Shown: positions 1 to 8,044 of the stretch, piece after piece | Layout of the letters: each line of letters opens with the position of its first letter | Position numbering within the stretch: the stretch's first letter is position 1 | Assembly (NCBI RefSeq): GCF_001642325.1 | Contig: NZ_LSFI01000021.1 | Span: forward strand, 1-42,801 | Reading direction: 5' to 3' | DNA from: Thermodesulfatator autotrophicus | Lineage (GTDB): Bacteria > Desulfobacterota > Thermodesulfobacteria > Thermodesulfobacteriales > Thermodesulfatatoraceae | DNA: 42,801 bases | Made by a program: the position numbers and the translations under genes | Notes under the pieces: model-generated | Told to the model about the DNA's origin: nothing | Databases searched by the model: none | Seen by the model: the letters and a program-made list of their open reading frames with translations, nothing else

Positions 1-214
1 TTTTTATATTCGGCAAATCCGGGGCGGTTCACTATTCGCTATCTAGTTAAATCCGAACTCACTGAAAAGAAGGTTTATCTTATAGTCCCTCGGCTCCCGC
101 AAAAGCTCCAGGTAGAGTAACAAATACAGACAGAATTCAATGGAGTCTTTACAAATTTTGATATTATTTTTATAAGGCAGACGCAAAAAAGGATTTTTAG
201 AGGTTCCCTAAATA
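1..214. other. Left-edge stretch without a convincing gene
   Basis: I see no gene that I can support here. On the minus strand an open frame of roughly 58 codons, without an ATG and ending near position 54, reads through the segment. It has no recognisable motif, so it may be chance or the eroded end of a gene lying outside the window. There is no clear terminator for the NHL gene that ends at 215. Confidence 0.4.
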
Positions 215-1300
215 TTATCTATTTTCAGGCAAGATAAAAGAAGGGACTGGGCTTAAAGGAATGGAGGTCTTAGGGCCTCCTATTTCTAATACCTGAACCC
301 GATGGTTAAAAAGATCTGTTATATATATGCGTCCGAAACTGTCTATCATTATATCTGAAGGGTAATTAAACCACCCAGGATTCCAACCTCGGCCCCCAAA
401 CTCAAACTTTAGTTTTCCTGTATCGTAGTCATAAACTAATCCTGTATGTCTCATGTAATCTACTACATATATTAATTTTTTTCGGGGATCGGCACATATC
501 CCGCGAGGACGACTTAACTTTCCAGCACCACCTCCTTTTTGCCCTCCTTTAAAAAGGAATTTTTCGTTATGGTCATACACATAGAAACGCCCCATTTCTT
601 CGCTAAGGAGATAGATCCTTCCCTTACTGTCTATAAAAACATCTGTAATAATGGCTTTTTGTTCAGGTGTTTCGGGGGCAAATCTGTCTTTAGGAGATAT
701 AGTTTTGATATAGTTCCCTTCCCTATCAAGAACTATTACCCCTTTATAACCTATTCCGGTGACATATATTTTTCCGTTTTGCCCTATAGCTATTGAACGA
801 GGGAAAAAGTTTTCTGCTCCTTCAAAGTCCTTTAGAAAAATGTCTTTTATCTTGATAGCCGCTGCATTAAATATAGAAATATGAGGACGAGCCTCGTAAG
901 AACTGCTTCCTTGGCATAGATAAATGTTTCCTTGCTCATCAATAGCTAATCCCGCTGGAGTATATATACCCCTACCTTTACCCATGGAAAAAATAGGGAA
1001 AAGATCCGGACTATAAACAATAATTCGTCCTTTGGCTGTATCAACCACATATAATTCGTCTCTTTGGGCATCGTAGGCTAAATATGATGGAAAAGATAGC
1101 CTTTTACCTTGATCGTCTTTTTCAATAATAGCAATGACTTTGGGTTCTACCCTTTGAGCCTGTCCTTCAAGGACTTTTTTTAAGGCCTCTTCACTTGGTT
1201 GCTCAGTAACTTGTTGAGCAAAAGAAGTAGAAAGCCAAAAGAAAAGGCCCAGCAAAGCTATACCTAATACTTTGCTGAGCCTTAAATAACCCGTCAACAT
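215..1300 (-). CDS. Exported six-bladed NHL-repeat beta-propeller protein
   Basis: The 361-residue protein starts with a signal peptide (hydrophobic core about residues 10-25, likely cleavage after SFA near 28). About six NHL-type blades follow, each with the pattern hydrophobic-D-x-x-G/R-x-I/L-Y-V/I. Examples are DEQGNIYL near 125, DSKGRIYLL near 226 and DSFGRIYITDLFNHRVQV near 325. It lies 6 bases behind the stop of the upstream cytochrome gene (1307-2392), has only a weak Shine-Dalgarno sequence and is probably translationally coupled to it. NHL propellers are usually protein or ligand scaffolds and often sit beside outer-surface cytochrome genes in metal reducers. A role as periplasmic or surface partner of the cytochromes is inference; the fold call is firm. 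Confidence 0.85.
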   Translation of the reverse strand: MLTGYLRLSKVLGIALLGLFFWLSTSFAQQVTEQPSEEALKKVLEGQAQRVEPKVIAIIEKDDQGKRLSFPSYLAYDAQRDELYVVDTAKGRIIVYSPDLFPIFSMGKGRGIYTPAGLAIDEQGNIYLCQGSSSYEARPHISIFNAAAIKIKDIFLKDFEGAENFFPRSIAIGQNGKIYVTGIGYKGVIVLDREGNYIKTISPKDRFAPETPEQKAIITDVFIDSKGRIYLLSEEMGRFYVYDHNEKFLFKGGQKGGGAGKLSRPRGICADPRKKLIYVVDYMRHTGLVYDYDTGKLKFEFGGRGWNPGWFNYPSDIMIDSFGRIYITDLFNHRVQVLEIGGPKTSIPLSPVPSFILPENR

Positions 1301-1306
1301 GATTCT

Positions 1307-2392
1307 TTACTGAAAGATACCTTTGTTAGTATGACAGACAAAGCAACCGCAATTTGTAGAATCTCCAACGGTGCACTGGGAGTAATCCCATCTTAAGATG
1401 TCATCATAAGGCGTGCCGTGAGGTCTGTGACAGGACAAACACATAACCATGTCCTGCCCTGGGGTGACCGTAGCACTTGGTCCTCCCAAAGCTGTGAGGT
1501 CAGGCCGTGCTACTGGAGCAAGGGGATTGTAAACGGTATAATTGGCGTATTCACCAGAGCTAGGGATTACCGCATCAGAAGGATGCCTTAACCAGGGGGA
1601 TCCACCGCCTGCATTATCATTTTCTATATGGAAATTCCCGTGACATCCTGTACAGTAGGCGGTCATAGTATTGGCTTGAATAGACATAAAACCACCTGTT
1701 CCTGATAAATTGCCAGGTTTCCCAAAATATTCATTATGGTCAGAAGCACTAACGGTGGCTTCCCAGTCATTATCTTCAATCCCTTCTACCCCGTATCCTG
1801 TAGTATGGGCTGCCGCCAGATACCTATACCATCCTCCACTTTCGCCTACCACGTTGTTATAATTCCCATTGGGGTGGTCATCAGCGTGATGTTTTGGATA
1901 TACGTGACAACCCGTGCATCCATATTTACCCTCAATAATAGACGGTTGACTGAGTTTTATATGGCAGCTATTAGTACAACTTATGGCACTTCCAGGGGCT
2001 TCAGTTAAAAAATCATCGTCTTCGTTGAGAAAGACGTTATGTCCTTTGGGGTCTCCTACCTGACCATCGGTGTTGCCAAGGCCTTCTTTTACCCACCAGA
2101 AATTGCCACCAGCAAGATAATTGGTGGGAGCATTCCCTCCAGTATAAAGCACTACTGGCACAACACTATTACCCAACATATAAGTTGTAGAAGATTCACT
2201 TGAGGAGTGGCAGCCAACGCAGTCATATTTAGTAAGGGCCATATGAGGGCCATTCCCGCTAACTACTTGGCCGTTTTGAGAATTGTGCATGGTATGACAA
2301 TTTGAACACATTCCAGAGACGCGGGCTTTTCCAGAAGAAGCTAAAACTAAAACCACTGAGAAGCTTATGAGAAACAGAAAAAGTCTTTTCAT
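1307..2392 (-). CDS. Exported multihaem c-type cytochrome, 7 haem motifs (one CX3CH)
   Basis: A signal peptide (about residues 1-23) is followed by CSNCH near residue 29, CVGCH near 58, an unusual CTNSCH (CX3CH) at 139-144, then CTGCH, CTGCH, CLSCH and CFVCH. The N-terminus (CxxCHTMHNSQNG) and C-terminus (CLSCHRPHG ... ILRWDY ... CxCFVCHT) match those of the proteins at 2445-3530 and 14207-15295, so the three are one family. Glycine- and aspartate-rich linkers and low Lys content fit a surface-exposed electron carrier. The strong ribosome site AGGAGG lies 7-8 bases before the ATG, after a perfect 36-base hairpin that separates this gene from the upstream paralogue. A role as extracellular electron carrier, possibly polymeric, is inference from family features. 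Confidence 0.92.
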   Translation of the reverse strand: MKRLFLFLISFSVVLVLASSGKARVSGMCSNCHTMHNSQNGQVVSGNGPHMALTKYDCVGCHSSSESSTTYMLGNSVVPVVLYTGGNAPTNYLAGGNFWWVKEGLGNTDGQVGDPKGHNVFLNEDDDFLTEAPGSAISCTNSCHIKLSQPSIIEGKYGCTGCHVYPKHHADDHPNGNYNNVVGESGGWYRYLAAAHTTGYGVEGIEDNDWEATVSASDHNEYFGKPGNLSGTGGFMSIQANTMTAYCTGCHGNFHIENDNAGGGSPWLRHPSDAVIPSSGEYANYTVYNPLAPVARPDLTALGGPSATVTPGQDMVMCLSCHRPHGTPYDDILRWDYSQCTVGDSTNCGCFVCHTNKGIFQ

Positions 2393-2405
2393 ACCCCCCT
2401 CCTAA

Positions 2406-2441
2406 AAAAATAGAAAGGGGGATATCCCCCTTTCTATTTTT
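2406..2441 (-). terminator. Perfect 36-base palindrome between two cytochrome genes
   Basis: Eighteen bases on either side of the centre (between 2423 and 2424) are fully complementary: an A-tract, TAGAAAGGGGGAT, then the mirror arm ending in a T-tract. It starts three bases past the stop of the 2445-3530 gene, so it is an intrinsic terminator for that gene. Because it is symmetric it could work in both directions. Read-through would feed the downstream cytochrome and NHL genes at a lower level. Confidence 0.85.
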
Positions 2442-2444
2442 AGC

Positions 2445-3530
2445 TTAGTACTTATTAGTATGACAGGCGAAGCAGCCACACTGGTTACCAACTCCACTTG
2501 AAGCGTTACAGTTGTTGTAATCCCACCTTAAAAGATCAGCATAAGGAGAACCATGAGCCCGGTGGCAGGAAATACAAAGGACTATATCATCATTTCCAGA
2601 AAACTGAACAGTAGAAAGAACTCCACCGGTAAGATCACTACCTAAAGGAGCTCCTGGCCAGTAATCTCCTGCATTTCCAAAAGGCCCAGGATAGGCTGTA
2701 TAACCGGCACCAGCCGCAGAGCTTAGAGCAAAATCAGTAGGATGCCTCAACCAGGGGGAGCCAGATCCAGTGTAGCTTATCTCATTTCCACTATGGAATT
2801 GTCCGTGACATTCGGCACAAAGATAATTAATGGTGGCACTATCAGTGGGGGTGTTAAAAGCGGAGCGATTGACAGCATAGTACTGGTTGTGGGCTGTATT
2901 AGTAGGCTGATATTCCCAGTCGCTGTCTTCTATTCCTTTGATACCATAAAGGAACCTGAAGCTTGTTCCTACAGTAGTGCCATCAATAGTGCTATCGTCA
3001 GCATGGTGTGCTCCACGAATAGCCGCGAAATCGTCTTCCTGGTCATGTTTACCGTGACAGCCATAAGTGCCGGCACATGTTAACTGTTTGCTCCAGGTTG
3101 CTTCGTTGTTGGCCAGAGCACCGTTCGCGTTAAAGCTGGTGTCCCAGCCAGGAGGGGTCATGCCAATAGCACCATCTTCTCCAGCTATACCAACAACGTT
3201 ATGTCCTGTAGCATCACTACCGTTTTTAACCCAGTAGAAATTACCACCAGCTAAAGTGTTACCTTCTATTCCAAAATTACCATAGTTAGGAGTCGTTTCG
3301 CTTAAAACATAAGGAATATTATTTGAACCTGTATTAGTACCCGTATGGCATCCTACACAATCTCCTATAGTGAGGGCACGATAAGGACCATTTGCCACTA
3401 CACTTGCCCCATTTTGGGAGTTGTGCATAGTATGGCAGTCAGCACACTGCCCTTGTACTTTCGCCCATGTAAACTTGGGTAAAAAACTTATCAATGCCAA
3501 GCATACCAGAAATAAAATTAAGCGTTTCAT
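2445..3530 (-). CDS. Exported hexahaem-type c cytochrome with a CX5CH site
   Basis: A signal peptide (about residues 1-23, ending TWA) is followed by CADCH near 29, CVGCH near 58, CAGTYGCH (CX5CH) at 152-159, CAECH, CISCH and CFACH near the C-terminus: five standard haem motifs and one expanded candidate. It is closely related to the neighbouring 1307-2392 protein and to 14207-15295. The ATG has a strong AAGGAGG just upstream. A hairpin-terminator follows directly, so this first gene is likely expressed most. Its long A/T-rich leader (3531-3700) holds a second SD-like site and inverted repeats. Six haems match the number in the OmcS nanowire subunit, but I cannot claim homology from sequence reading alone. 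Confidence 0.92.
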   Translation of the reverse strand: MKRLILFLVCLALISFLPKFTWAKVQGQCADCHTMHNSQNGASVVANGPYRALTIGDCVGCHTGTNTGSNNIPYVLSETTPNYGNFGIEGNTLAGGNFYWVKNGSDATGHNVVGIAGEDGAIGMTPPGWDTSFNANGALANNEATWSKQLTCAGTYGCHGKHDQEDDFAAIRGAHHADDSTIDGTTVGTSFRFLYGIKGIEDSDWEYQPTNTAHNQYYAVNRSAFNTPTDSATINYLCAECHGQFHSGNEISYTGSGSPWLRHPTDFALSSAAGAGYTAYPGPFGNAGDYWPGAPLGSDLTGGVLSTVQFSGNDDIVLCISCHRAHGSPYADLLRWDYNNCNASSGVGNQCGCFACHTNKY

Positions 3531-3921
3531 AACCCTCCCTCCTTAAAATAAATTTTTTTTGGGTTATTAACATCTTTTATAAATTATTTTTAATAACCAC
3601 CTCCTTACACCTATTTTTTCCTCTAATTTTAATAATAGAACATCTTTTGTCCTAAAACTAATAAAAAATTTTTTAGGACTACGAGATATTTAATAAAATA
3701 AACTTAATTTAGTTCAAAAAAATAAAAACTATTTAAAAGTTTTCCTGAAGTTTTTAACATAAAAGAACTCTTTATTAAAAAGAGCAAATTAAATATTTCA
3801 ATTTTTAAGAATAAAATATTCTAGAATCTTCAAATTTTAAATGTTTTCACTTTTTTTCTTAATAAAACGTTTTTTTTCACAACTTGAGTTTTGAAAGAAC
3901 AAAAGCTAATATCCCTCGCAA
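3531..3921. promoter_or_regulatory. Divergent control region between the two cytochrome operons
   Basis: These 391 bases hold no gene and are extremely AT-rich. They contain two perfect 9-base inverted repeats: GGTTATTAA 3562-3570 with TTAATAACC 3590-3598, and GTCCTAAAA 3649-3657 with TTTTAGGAC 3671-3679. A 10-base direct repeat AACATCTTTT occurs at 3569-3578 and 3639-3648. On the minus strand an SD-like TAAGGAGGTGGTT (3595-3607) lies about 70 bases before the cytochrome start. I found no sigma-54 type -24/-12 pair. Sigma-70 elements cannot be told from the AT background. Confidence 0.6.
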
Positions 3922-5868
3922 ATGCTTAAATTTTTTTTAGGTTTTTTGTCTATTATTATTATTAATATTCCATGGTCGGTTTGGGCCCTCAGTTTTATGG
4001 GGGACTGGCGTTATCTTGAAAACGAAGACGAACCTAAAATTTTTTCGCAAATTTACTCTTTAACTTTTTCTTCGCAGGTTACCAATAATATCAGTTTGGG
4101 TACGACTTTTAGATATAACCGAACTTCTCAAGGGGATAGCTACCGAGAAACACTTACGCCGGTTTTTTCTTTATTTTTACGTAATGATTTTTTTAATTTT
4201 AATCTTAGTGCTACAGCTACAGAGCAACACGGTACAGATAGTAGAGATTTATCCAGTCGTTCCTGGAATGCGGACTTTAGTTCTTCATATATAAAAGATA
4301 TAAATTCTAGAATTTATTTTGGTAGTTCTAAACAAGAAGATAAAATGACTCCACATTTAATTAATCAAAAAAGTGATTATTGGGGATTAAATTTAAGTAA
4401 AGATTTTAAAAATTTAGATATATATTATGATTATAGAAGTAGCCAAGGGGAAGACTATGTTTTAAAATCTGTTACTAATAATTATTCACATCTTGTAAGG
4501 CTTAATTATACTGGTGTATTTAATAATCTTTCCTATTCTTTTGGTCAGCAATTTAATTATACTAAGACTAAATGGCAGGGAGAACTAATTGCTGGAAAAG
4601 CTAATTTCCCTATAAATATTTCGGTGGAGTGGTATATAGATGATAACCCAAGTTCTTGGGATGGTAAAAATCTTGAAGATTTTAACGATAGTAATGACGA
4701 TGATTACGTGATAATTGATTTAGGAACAGAAGAAATAGGATTGATGGAGTTCTACTATGATACTATAAATTGGACTGCTATACCAAGTGATATCAAATGG
4801 GATATTTATTATAGTAACGATAAAATTACTTGGGACTCACTCGTTACGGATGTTTCCTTGCCCTTTGATTTTTCTACTTTAGGTACTCTAAACTTTTCTA
4901 AAGCTCGCTATTTAAAGCTTGTTCCCAAAACATTTTCTGATTTAGAATTTAAATCTCCCCAGTTTCTGGCTTATAAATATGTTCTTTCTTCTCAATATAC
5001 TAGTAGTTTGAAGACATACCGTACTTCTCTGGCCCTTTCATACAATTTTTTGGAAAATATTACTTCGTCTTATTCTTTTTCCTTAAATTTAGCTGAACCA
5101 ACTCCTGGTCCAGACTCTAAAGATTATATCCATAGTATTTCTGTTTCTTGGATACCTAATAAATTTTTTCAACCTACGGCTTCGGCTTCCAAGACTAAAA
5201 ATATAAAAGATAATCAGCCAGACTTAACAATTGATAATATATCTTTTTCTGTTTTTTCTGATATCTTGCCCACCTTGAATATATCTTTTGGTTATACCTA
5301 TACTAATGTTAAAGAAGATGATATAAAAAAAGTTACTAATGATAACTTTAATGTTAGCACCTTTGCCAAAATTTATCCAGACTTAGATTTTAGGTGGGAT
5401 ATTTCTATTGGAAGATCTAAAAACTTTGAAAATAATTTAACTTCCAAAACCCTATCTTCTCGTATTAATACCATAGCTAGATTGAAACCAGCTATTACTA
5501 CAACAATTACGTATCAGTATGATTATAATGATAATGATATATCTTCAACAACTACTCATAATTTTAGTTTTGATTTTAGCTGGACCATCTCTGAGTATTG
5601 TTCTTTTCATGGTTCTGAAAGTATTAAAATTATAGAGAGGGAAACTTCAATAAATTCTTTTTATTCTTTATGGTTTTTATTGACTTCTAAAACTCAAATT
5701 AATTTTCAATATTCTTCTAGTAGAAATGGCACTACTTCAGACCAGTTTTCTAGTTTTCTTTCCTGGAAGATTAGTAAATATTTGTCTTTTAAGGCTAACT
5801 ATAATTGGTTAAAGACAGATGATGATACGTCTTGGTCATGGATGTTCAATTTAACGGCTAAATTTTAG
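3922..5868 (+). CDS. Outer-membrane beta-barrel protein with discoidin-like insert
   Basis: The 648-residue protein has an N-terminal signal peptide (hydrophobic to about residue 22). Most of the rest is alternating hydrophobic/polar strands rich in Ser, Asn, Tyr and aromatic residues, ending in Phe (SWMFNLTAKF), as in outer-membrane beta-barrels. Residues about 230-345 break the pattern and look like an F5/8-type C (discoidin) sandwich: IDLGTEEIG ... WDIYYSNDKITW ... ARYLKLVPK. The ATG lacks a clear Shine-Dalgarno site, but an in-frame stop just upstream excludes a longer form. It opens the plus-strand operon and ends 9 bases before the CsgG-like lipoprotein gene. A role as conduit barrel for the periplasmic cytochromes or as export partner is inferred from context. 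Confidence 0.8.
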   Translation: MLKFFLGFLSIIIINIPWSVWALSFMGDWRYLENEDEPKIFSQIYSLTFSSQVTNNISLGTTFRYNRTSQGDSYRETLTPVFSLFLRNDFFNFNLSATATEQHGTDSRDLSSRSWNADFSSSYIKDINSRIYFGSSKQEDKMTPHLINQKSDYWGLNLSKDFKNLDIYYDYRSSQGEDYVLKSVTNNYSHLVRLNYTGVFNNLSYSFGQQFNYTKTKWQGELIAGKANFPINISVEWYIDDNPSSWDGKNLEDFNDSNDDDYVIIDLGTEEIGLMEFYYDTINWTAIPSDIKWDIYYSNDKITWDSLVTDVSLPFDFSTLGTLNFSKARYLKLVPKTFSDLEFKSPQFLAYKYVLSSQYTSSLKTYRTSLALSYNFLENITSSYSFSLNLAEPTPGPDSKDYIHSISVSWIPNKFFQPTASASKTKNIKDNQPDLTIDNISFSVFSDILPTLNISFGYTYTNVKEDDIKKVTNDNFNVSTFAKIYPDLDFRWDISIGRSKNFENNLTSKTLSSRINTIARLKPAITTTITYQYDYNDNDISSTTTHNFSFDFSWTISEYCSFHGSESIKIIERETSINSFYSLWFLLTSKTQINFQYSSSRNGTTSDQFSSFLSWKISKYLSFKANYNWLKTDDDTSWSWMFNLTAKF

Positions 5869-5877
5869 GAGGTAATC

Positions 5878-6447
5878 ATGAAATATTTTAAAGTTGTTTT
5901 ATTTTTATTTTTATTCTTTTTTATATCTTCTTGTTTTTCTTCTTATGTTCAAAAATCTTTTGTGAGATCAGGTGTTGATATAGGATATATTAAAAAAGTA
6001 GCAGTTTTGACTTTTCAAAATAATAGTCAAGATAAATATGCTGCAGAAAGATTAAGGAACATAGTAATTACAGAGATTCTTTCAAAAGGTGTTTTTGATG
6101 TGGTAGATAAGTCATTAGTTGATACCATTTTATTAGAAGAAGGTATAACAGAGCAGGCCGTATATAATAAAACCACTTTACGGAGAATAGCAAAAAAATT
6201 GGGAGTGCAAGCTTTAATAACCGGTTCTGTAGACACTTATGAAATAGTCCGTGAAGGAACTTATAGCTATCCTGTCGTAGCTGTTACTTTAACCCTCATT
6301 GATGGTTCTACCGGAGAAATTGTATGGCGTGCTAGCGGTTCTCTTAGTGGCTATAGCACTATTGGCCGAATATTTGGCCTCAAACCAAAAGATTTGACCC
6401 AGTTGAGCTTTGATTTGATTCAAGAACTTTTAAAACAATTAACTTAA
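5878..6447 (+). CDS. CsgG/LpoB-fold outer-membrane lipoprotein
   Basis: The 189-residue protein has a lipoprotein signal with lipobox ISSC, Cys19 being the lipidated residue. The mature part shows the CsgG-family layout: VAVLTFQN near 40, a helix with AAERLRNIVITEIL near 60, VVDKSLVDTILLEEG near 80, a second helix, GVQALITGSVDTYE near 115 and LTLIDGSTGEIVWRASG near 145. CsgG forms the outer-membrane pore for curli secretion, while LpoB-like relatives are regulators. This protein is shorter than E. coli CsgG, so a true pore is not assured. The SD AGGAGG... precedes the ATG and the gene follows the barrel gene by 9 bases. Two more proteins of related fold come next. Confidence 0.8.
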   Translation: MKYFKVVLFLFLFFFISSCFSSYVQKSFVRSGVDIGYIKKVAVLTFQNNSQDKYAAERLRNIVITEILSKGVFDVVDKSLVDTILLEEGITEQAVYNKTTLRRIAKKLGVQALITGSVDTYEIVREGTYSYPVVAVTLTLIDGSTGEIVWRASGSLSGYSTIGRIFGLKPKDLTQLSFDLIQELLKQLT

Positions 6448-6495
6448 ATTTTTTAGATGTTTTTTATTGATTTCAATAATTTTTTTTGTATTTAT

Positions 6496-6520
6496 ATTTT
6501 CATGAAAATATAGTTATAAT
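6496..6520 (+). promoter_or_regulatory. Candidate internal promoter with 14-base palindrome
   Basis: In the only sizeable gap of the operon, ATTTTCATGAAAAT (6496-6509) is a perfect palindrome and TATAAT (6515-6520) follows as a consensus -10 box. No good -35 box is visible. The palindrome covers the place where one would be, so it may be an operator for an activator or repressor. AT-richness makes chance a real alternative. Confidence 0.4.
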
Positions 6521-6538
6521 TTTAATATAGTGAATATT

Positions 6539-8044
6539 ATGATTTATTTTATAATTAAAATGAAATGTTTTTTCTTATTTGTATTCATATTTCTATCGTT
6601 TTTAGGCGTTAGTAATGCCAATTCTAAAATAGTAGTATTGCCATTTGAAGATCTTTCTGAAGATATAAATGGTATAAACTTCGAAATTCCAACTCTAATA
6701 GCAGAATCTCTTAAAGAGAATAATATAGTAACCATTTCTCCTAAAGAAGTACTACCTTTTTTGGCAAAAAACCGAATTAGATGGGTTGGTTGGCTTGATA
6801 GAATTACCGCAATTAAGCTGGCTAAAAAATATCAAGCCAGTTTAATAATGGTTGGTACTATTACTGAAATAAATAAAAATGGTTCAACTTCATCTCTAGG
6901 AATCACGGTGCAACTAATTAGACCTAAAGATTATAGTATTGTATGGTCAAAAACTATAATATCTTCTTCTGAAGAAGAGATTAGTTTTTTAGATCTTAAG
7001 ACTATGGATTATTATGCTGTTAAGCAAGAAGTTATCCGTACTTTAATTAGTAGTTTACCGGTAAATGTTAAAAGATCTATTTATGAGCCTCCTGAAGTTC
7101 AAATTTCAGAGGTTTTCGTATCTCCTCGTAAAATAAAAGGAAATGAAATAATTACTTGCGCTGTTCGTCTGGATTTATCTGGTCCTCTCCCTCAAAAAGT
7201 ATATTTTTTGTGGAAAAATAAAAAAATAGAAGCTCAAAAAAAAGACAGTCTTTATATAGCTCGTTGGAACGCCCCCGAAAAAGAAGGTAGATACTTTATC
7301 AATTTGGAACTTTATTGGCCTAATTTAGGTTTAAAAAAGAAGATGTTTTTGTCTGATTTCCGGGTTGATAATACCCCTCCAGATATAGGACTTAAAATAT
7401 TAAAAGGAAAAAATATAAATGGAAAGTTAGTTTTTAATAAATATATCTATTGTATTGCTAGCCTAAAACGTCCAGAACCAATTGCTAGATGGCTATTTGA
7501 GGTAGTTGATAAAAAATCACAAAAAGTTCTTTTTAAAGAAGATAGGCCTGGTCCACTACCTAAAAAATTTGTTTGGAAAGGAAAAGATAATCAAGGATAT
7601 TTGTTACCAAGTGGCCCATATATTATTCGTCTTAAAGTTTGGGATTTAGCTGGCAATATAGGTCAAGTACAAAAGGAAGTTTTATTTGTACGTAATGCTC
7701 CACAAATTAATTTATTAGCAGAAAAAAGAAACAATAATAAAATTGATATTAAACTAAGTTTATCGAACCATTTATTGCCTATAGACTATATTAAATTGGA
7801 AATATGGGATGAGGAAGGAAACTTATTAAAAGAAGTAAGCATTACTGGTAAAGAAATAGAAATAAATAAAAATATTTTTTTGCAGATGAAAAAGAATAAA
7901 AAAGTATATTATTCATTAGAAGTCAGAGATATTGTGGGGAATAAAAGAACTATAAAAAATTTTCCATTATCTACTATTTTAATTCAAGCTAAAAAAGAGA
8001 ATAAAAAGAAAGAGAAAAAAAGTATATGGATAGAAGACTTTTAA
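6539..8044 (+). CDS. Exported CsgG-like N-domain protein with FlgD-like Ig domains
   Basis: I chose the ATG at 6539. GTG at 6530 and ATG at 6560 are alternatives, and 6560 gives the most compact signal peptide (MKCFFLFVFIF ... NA). No start has a good SD. After the signal, about 140 residues show a CsgG/TolB-N-like alpha/beta pattern: KIVVLPFEDL, then ILAESL-like helix, ASLIMVGTITE and YSIVWSKT. Two or three beta-sandwich segments follow. The one ending VWDLAGNIGQ resembles the FlgD Ig-like fold (PSGPYIIRLKVWD). The extreme C-terminus is Lys-rich. The stop overlaps the next gene by 19 bases. It is probably a periplasmic adaptor of an outer-membrane complex; exact function unknown. Confidence 0.75.
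   Translation: MIYFIIKMKCFFLFVFIFLSFLGVSNANSKIVVLPFEDLSEDINGINFEIPTLIAESLKENNIVTISPKEVLPFLAKNRIRWVGWLDRITAIKLAKKYQASLIMVGTITEINKNGSTSSLGITVQLIRPKDYSIVWSKTIISSSEEEISFLDLKTMDYYAVKQEVIRTLISSLPVNVKRSIYEPPEVQISEVFVSPRKIKGNEIITCAVRLDLSGPLPQKVYFLWKNKKIEAQKKDSLYIARWNAPEKEGRYFINLELYWPNLGLKKKMFLSDFRVDNTPPDIGLKILKGKNINGKLVFNKYIYCIASLKRPEPIARWLFEVVDKKSQKVLFKEDRPGPLPKKFVWKGKDNQGYLLPSGPYIIRLKVWDLAGNIGQVQKEVLFVRNAPQINLLAEKRNNNKIDIKLSLSNHLLPIDYIKLEIWDEEGNLLKEVSITGKEIEINKNIFLQMKKNKKVYYSLEVRDIVGNKRTIKNFPLSTILIQAKKENKKKEKKSIWIEDF

Noticed and set aside
215-3530. Three neighbouring genes of exactly 1086 bases, suggesting triplication
   Set aside because: Only the two cytochromes are related; the NHL protein has no similarity, so the equal length is chance.
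2445-3530. Direct naming as OmcS or OmcE
   Set aside because: Haem number alone is not enough. The motif spacing (CX5CH) and flanking sequence cannot be matched to those proteins without alignment.
3531-3921. Sigma-54 promoters for the cytochrome operons
   Set aside because: No GG-N10-GC pair with acceptable flanks was found on either strand of the divergent region.
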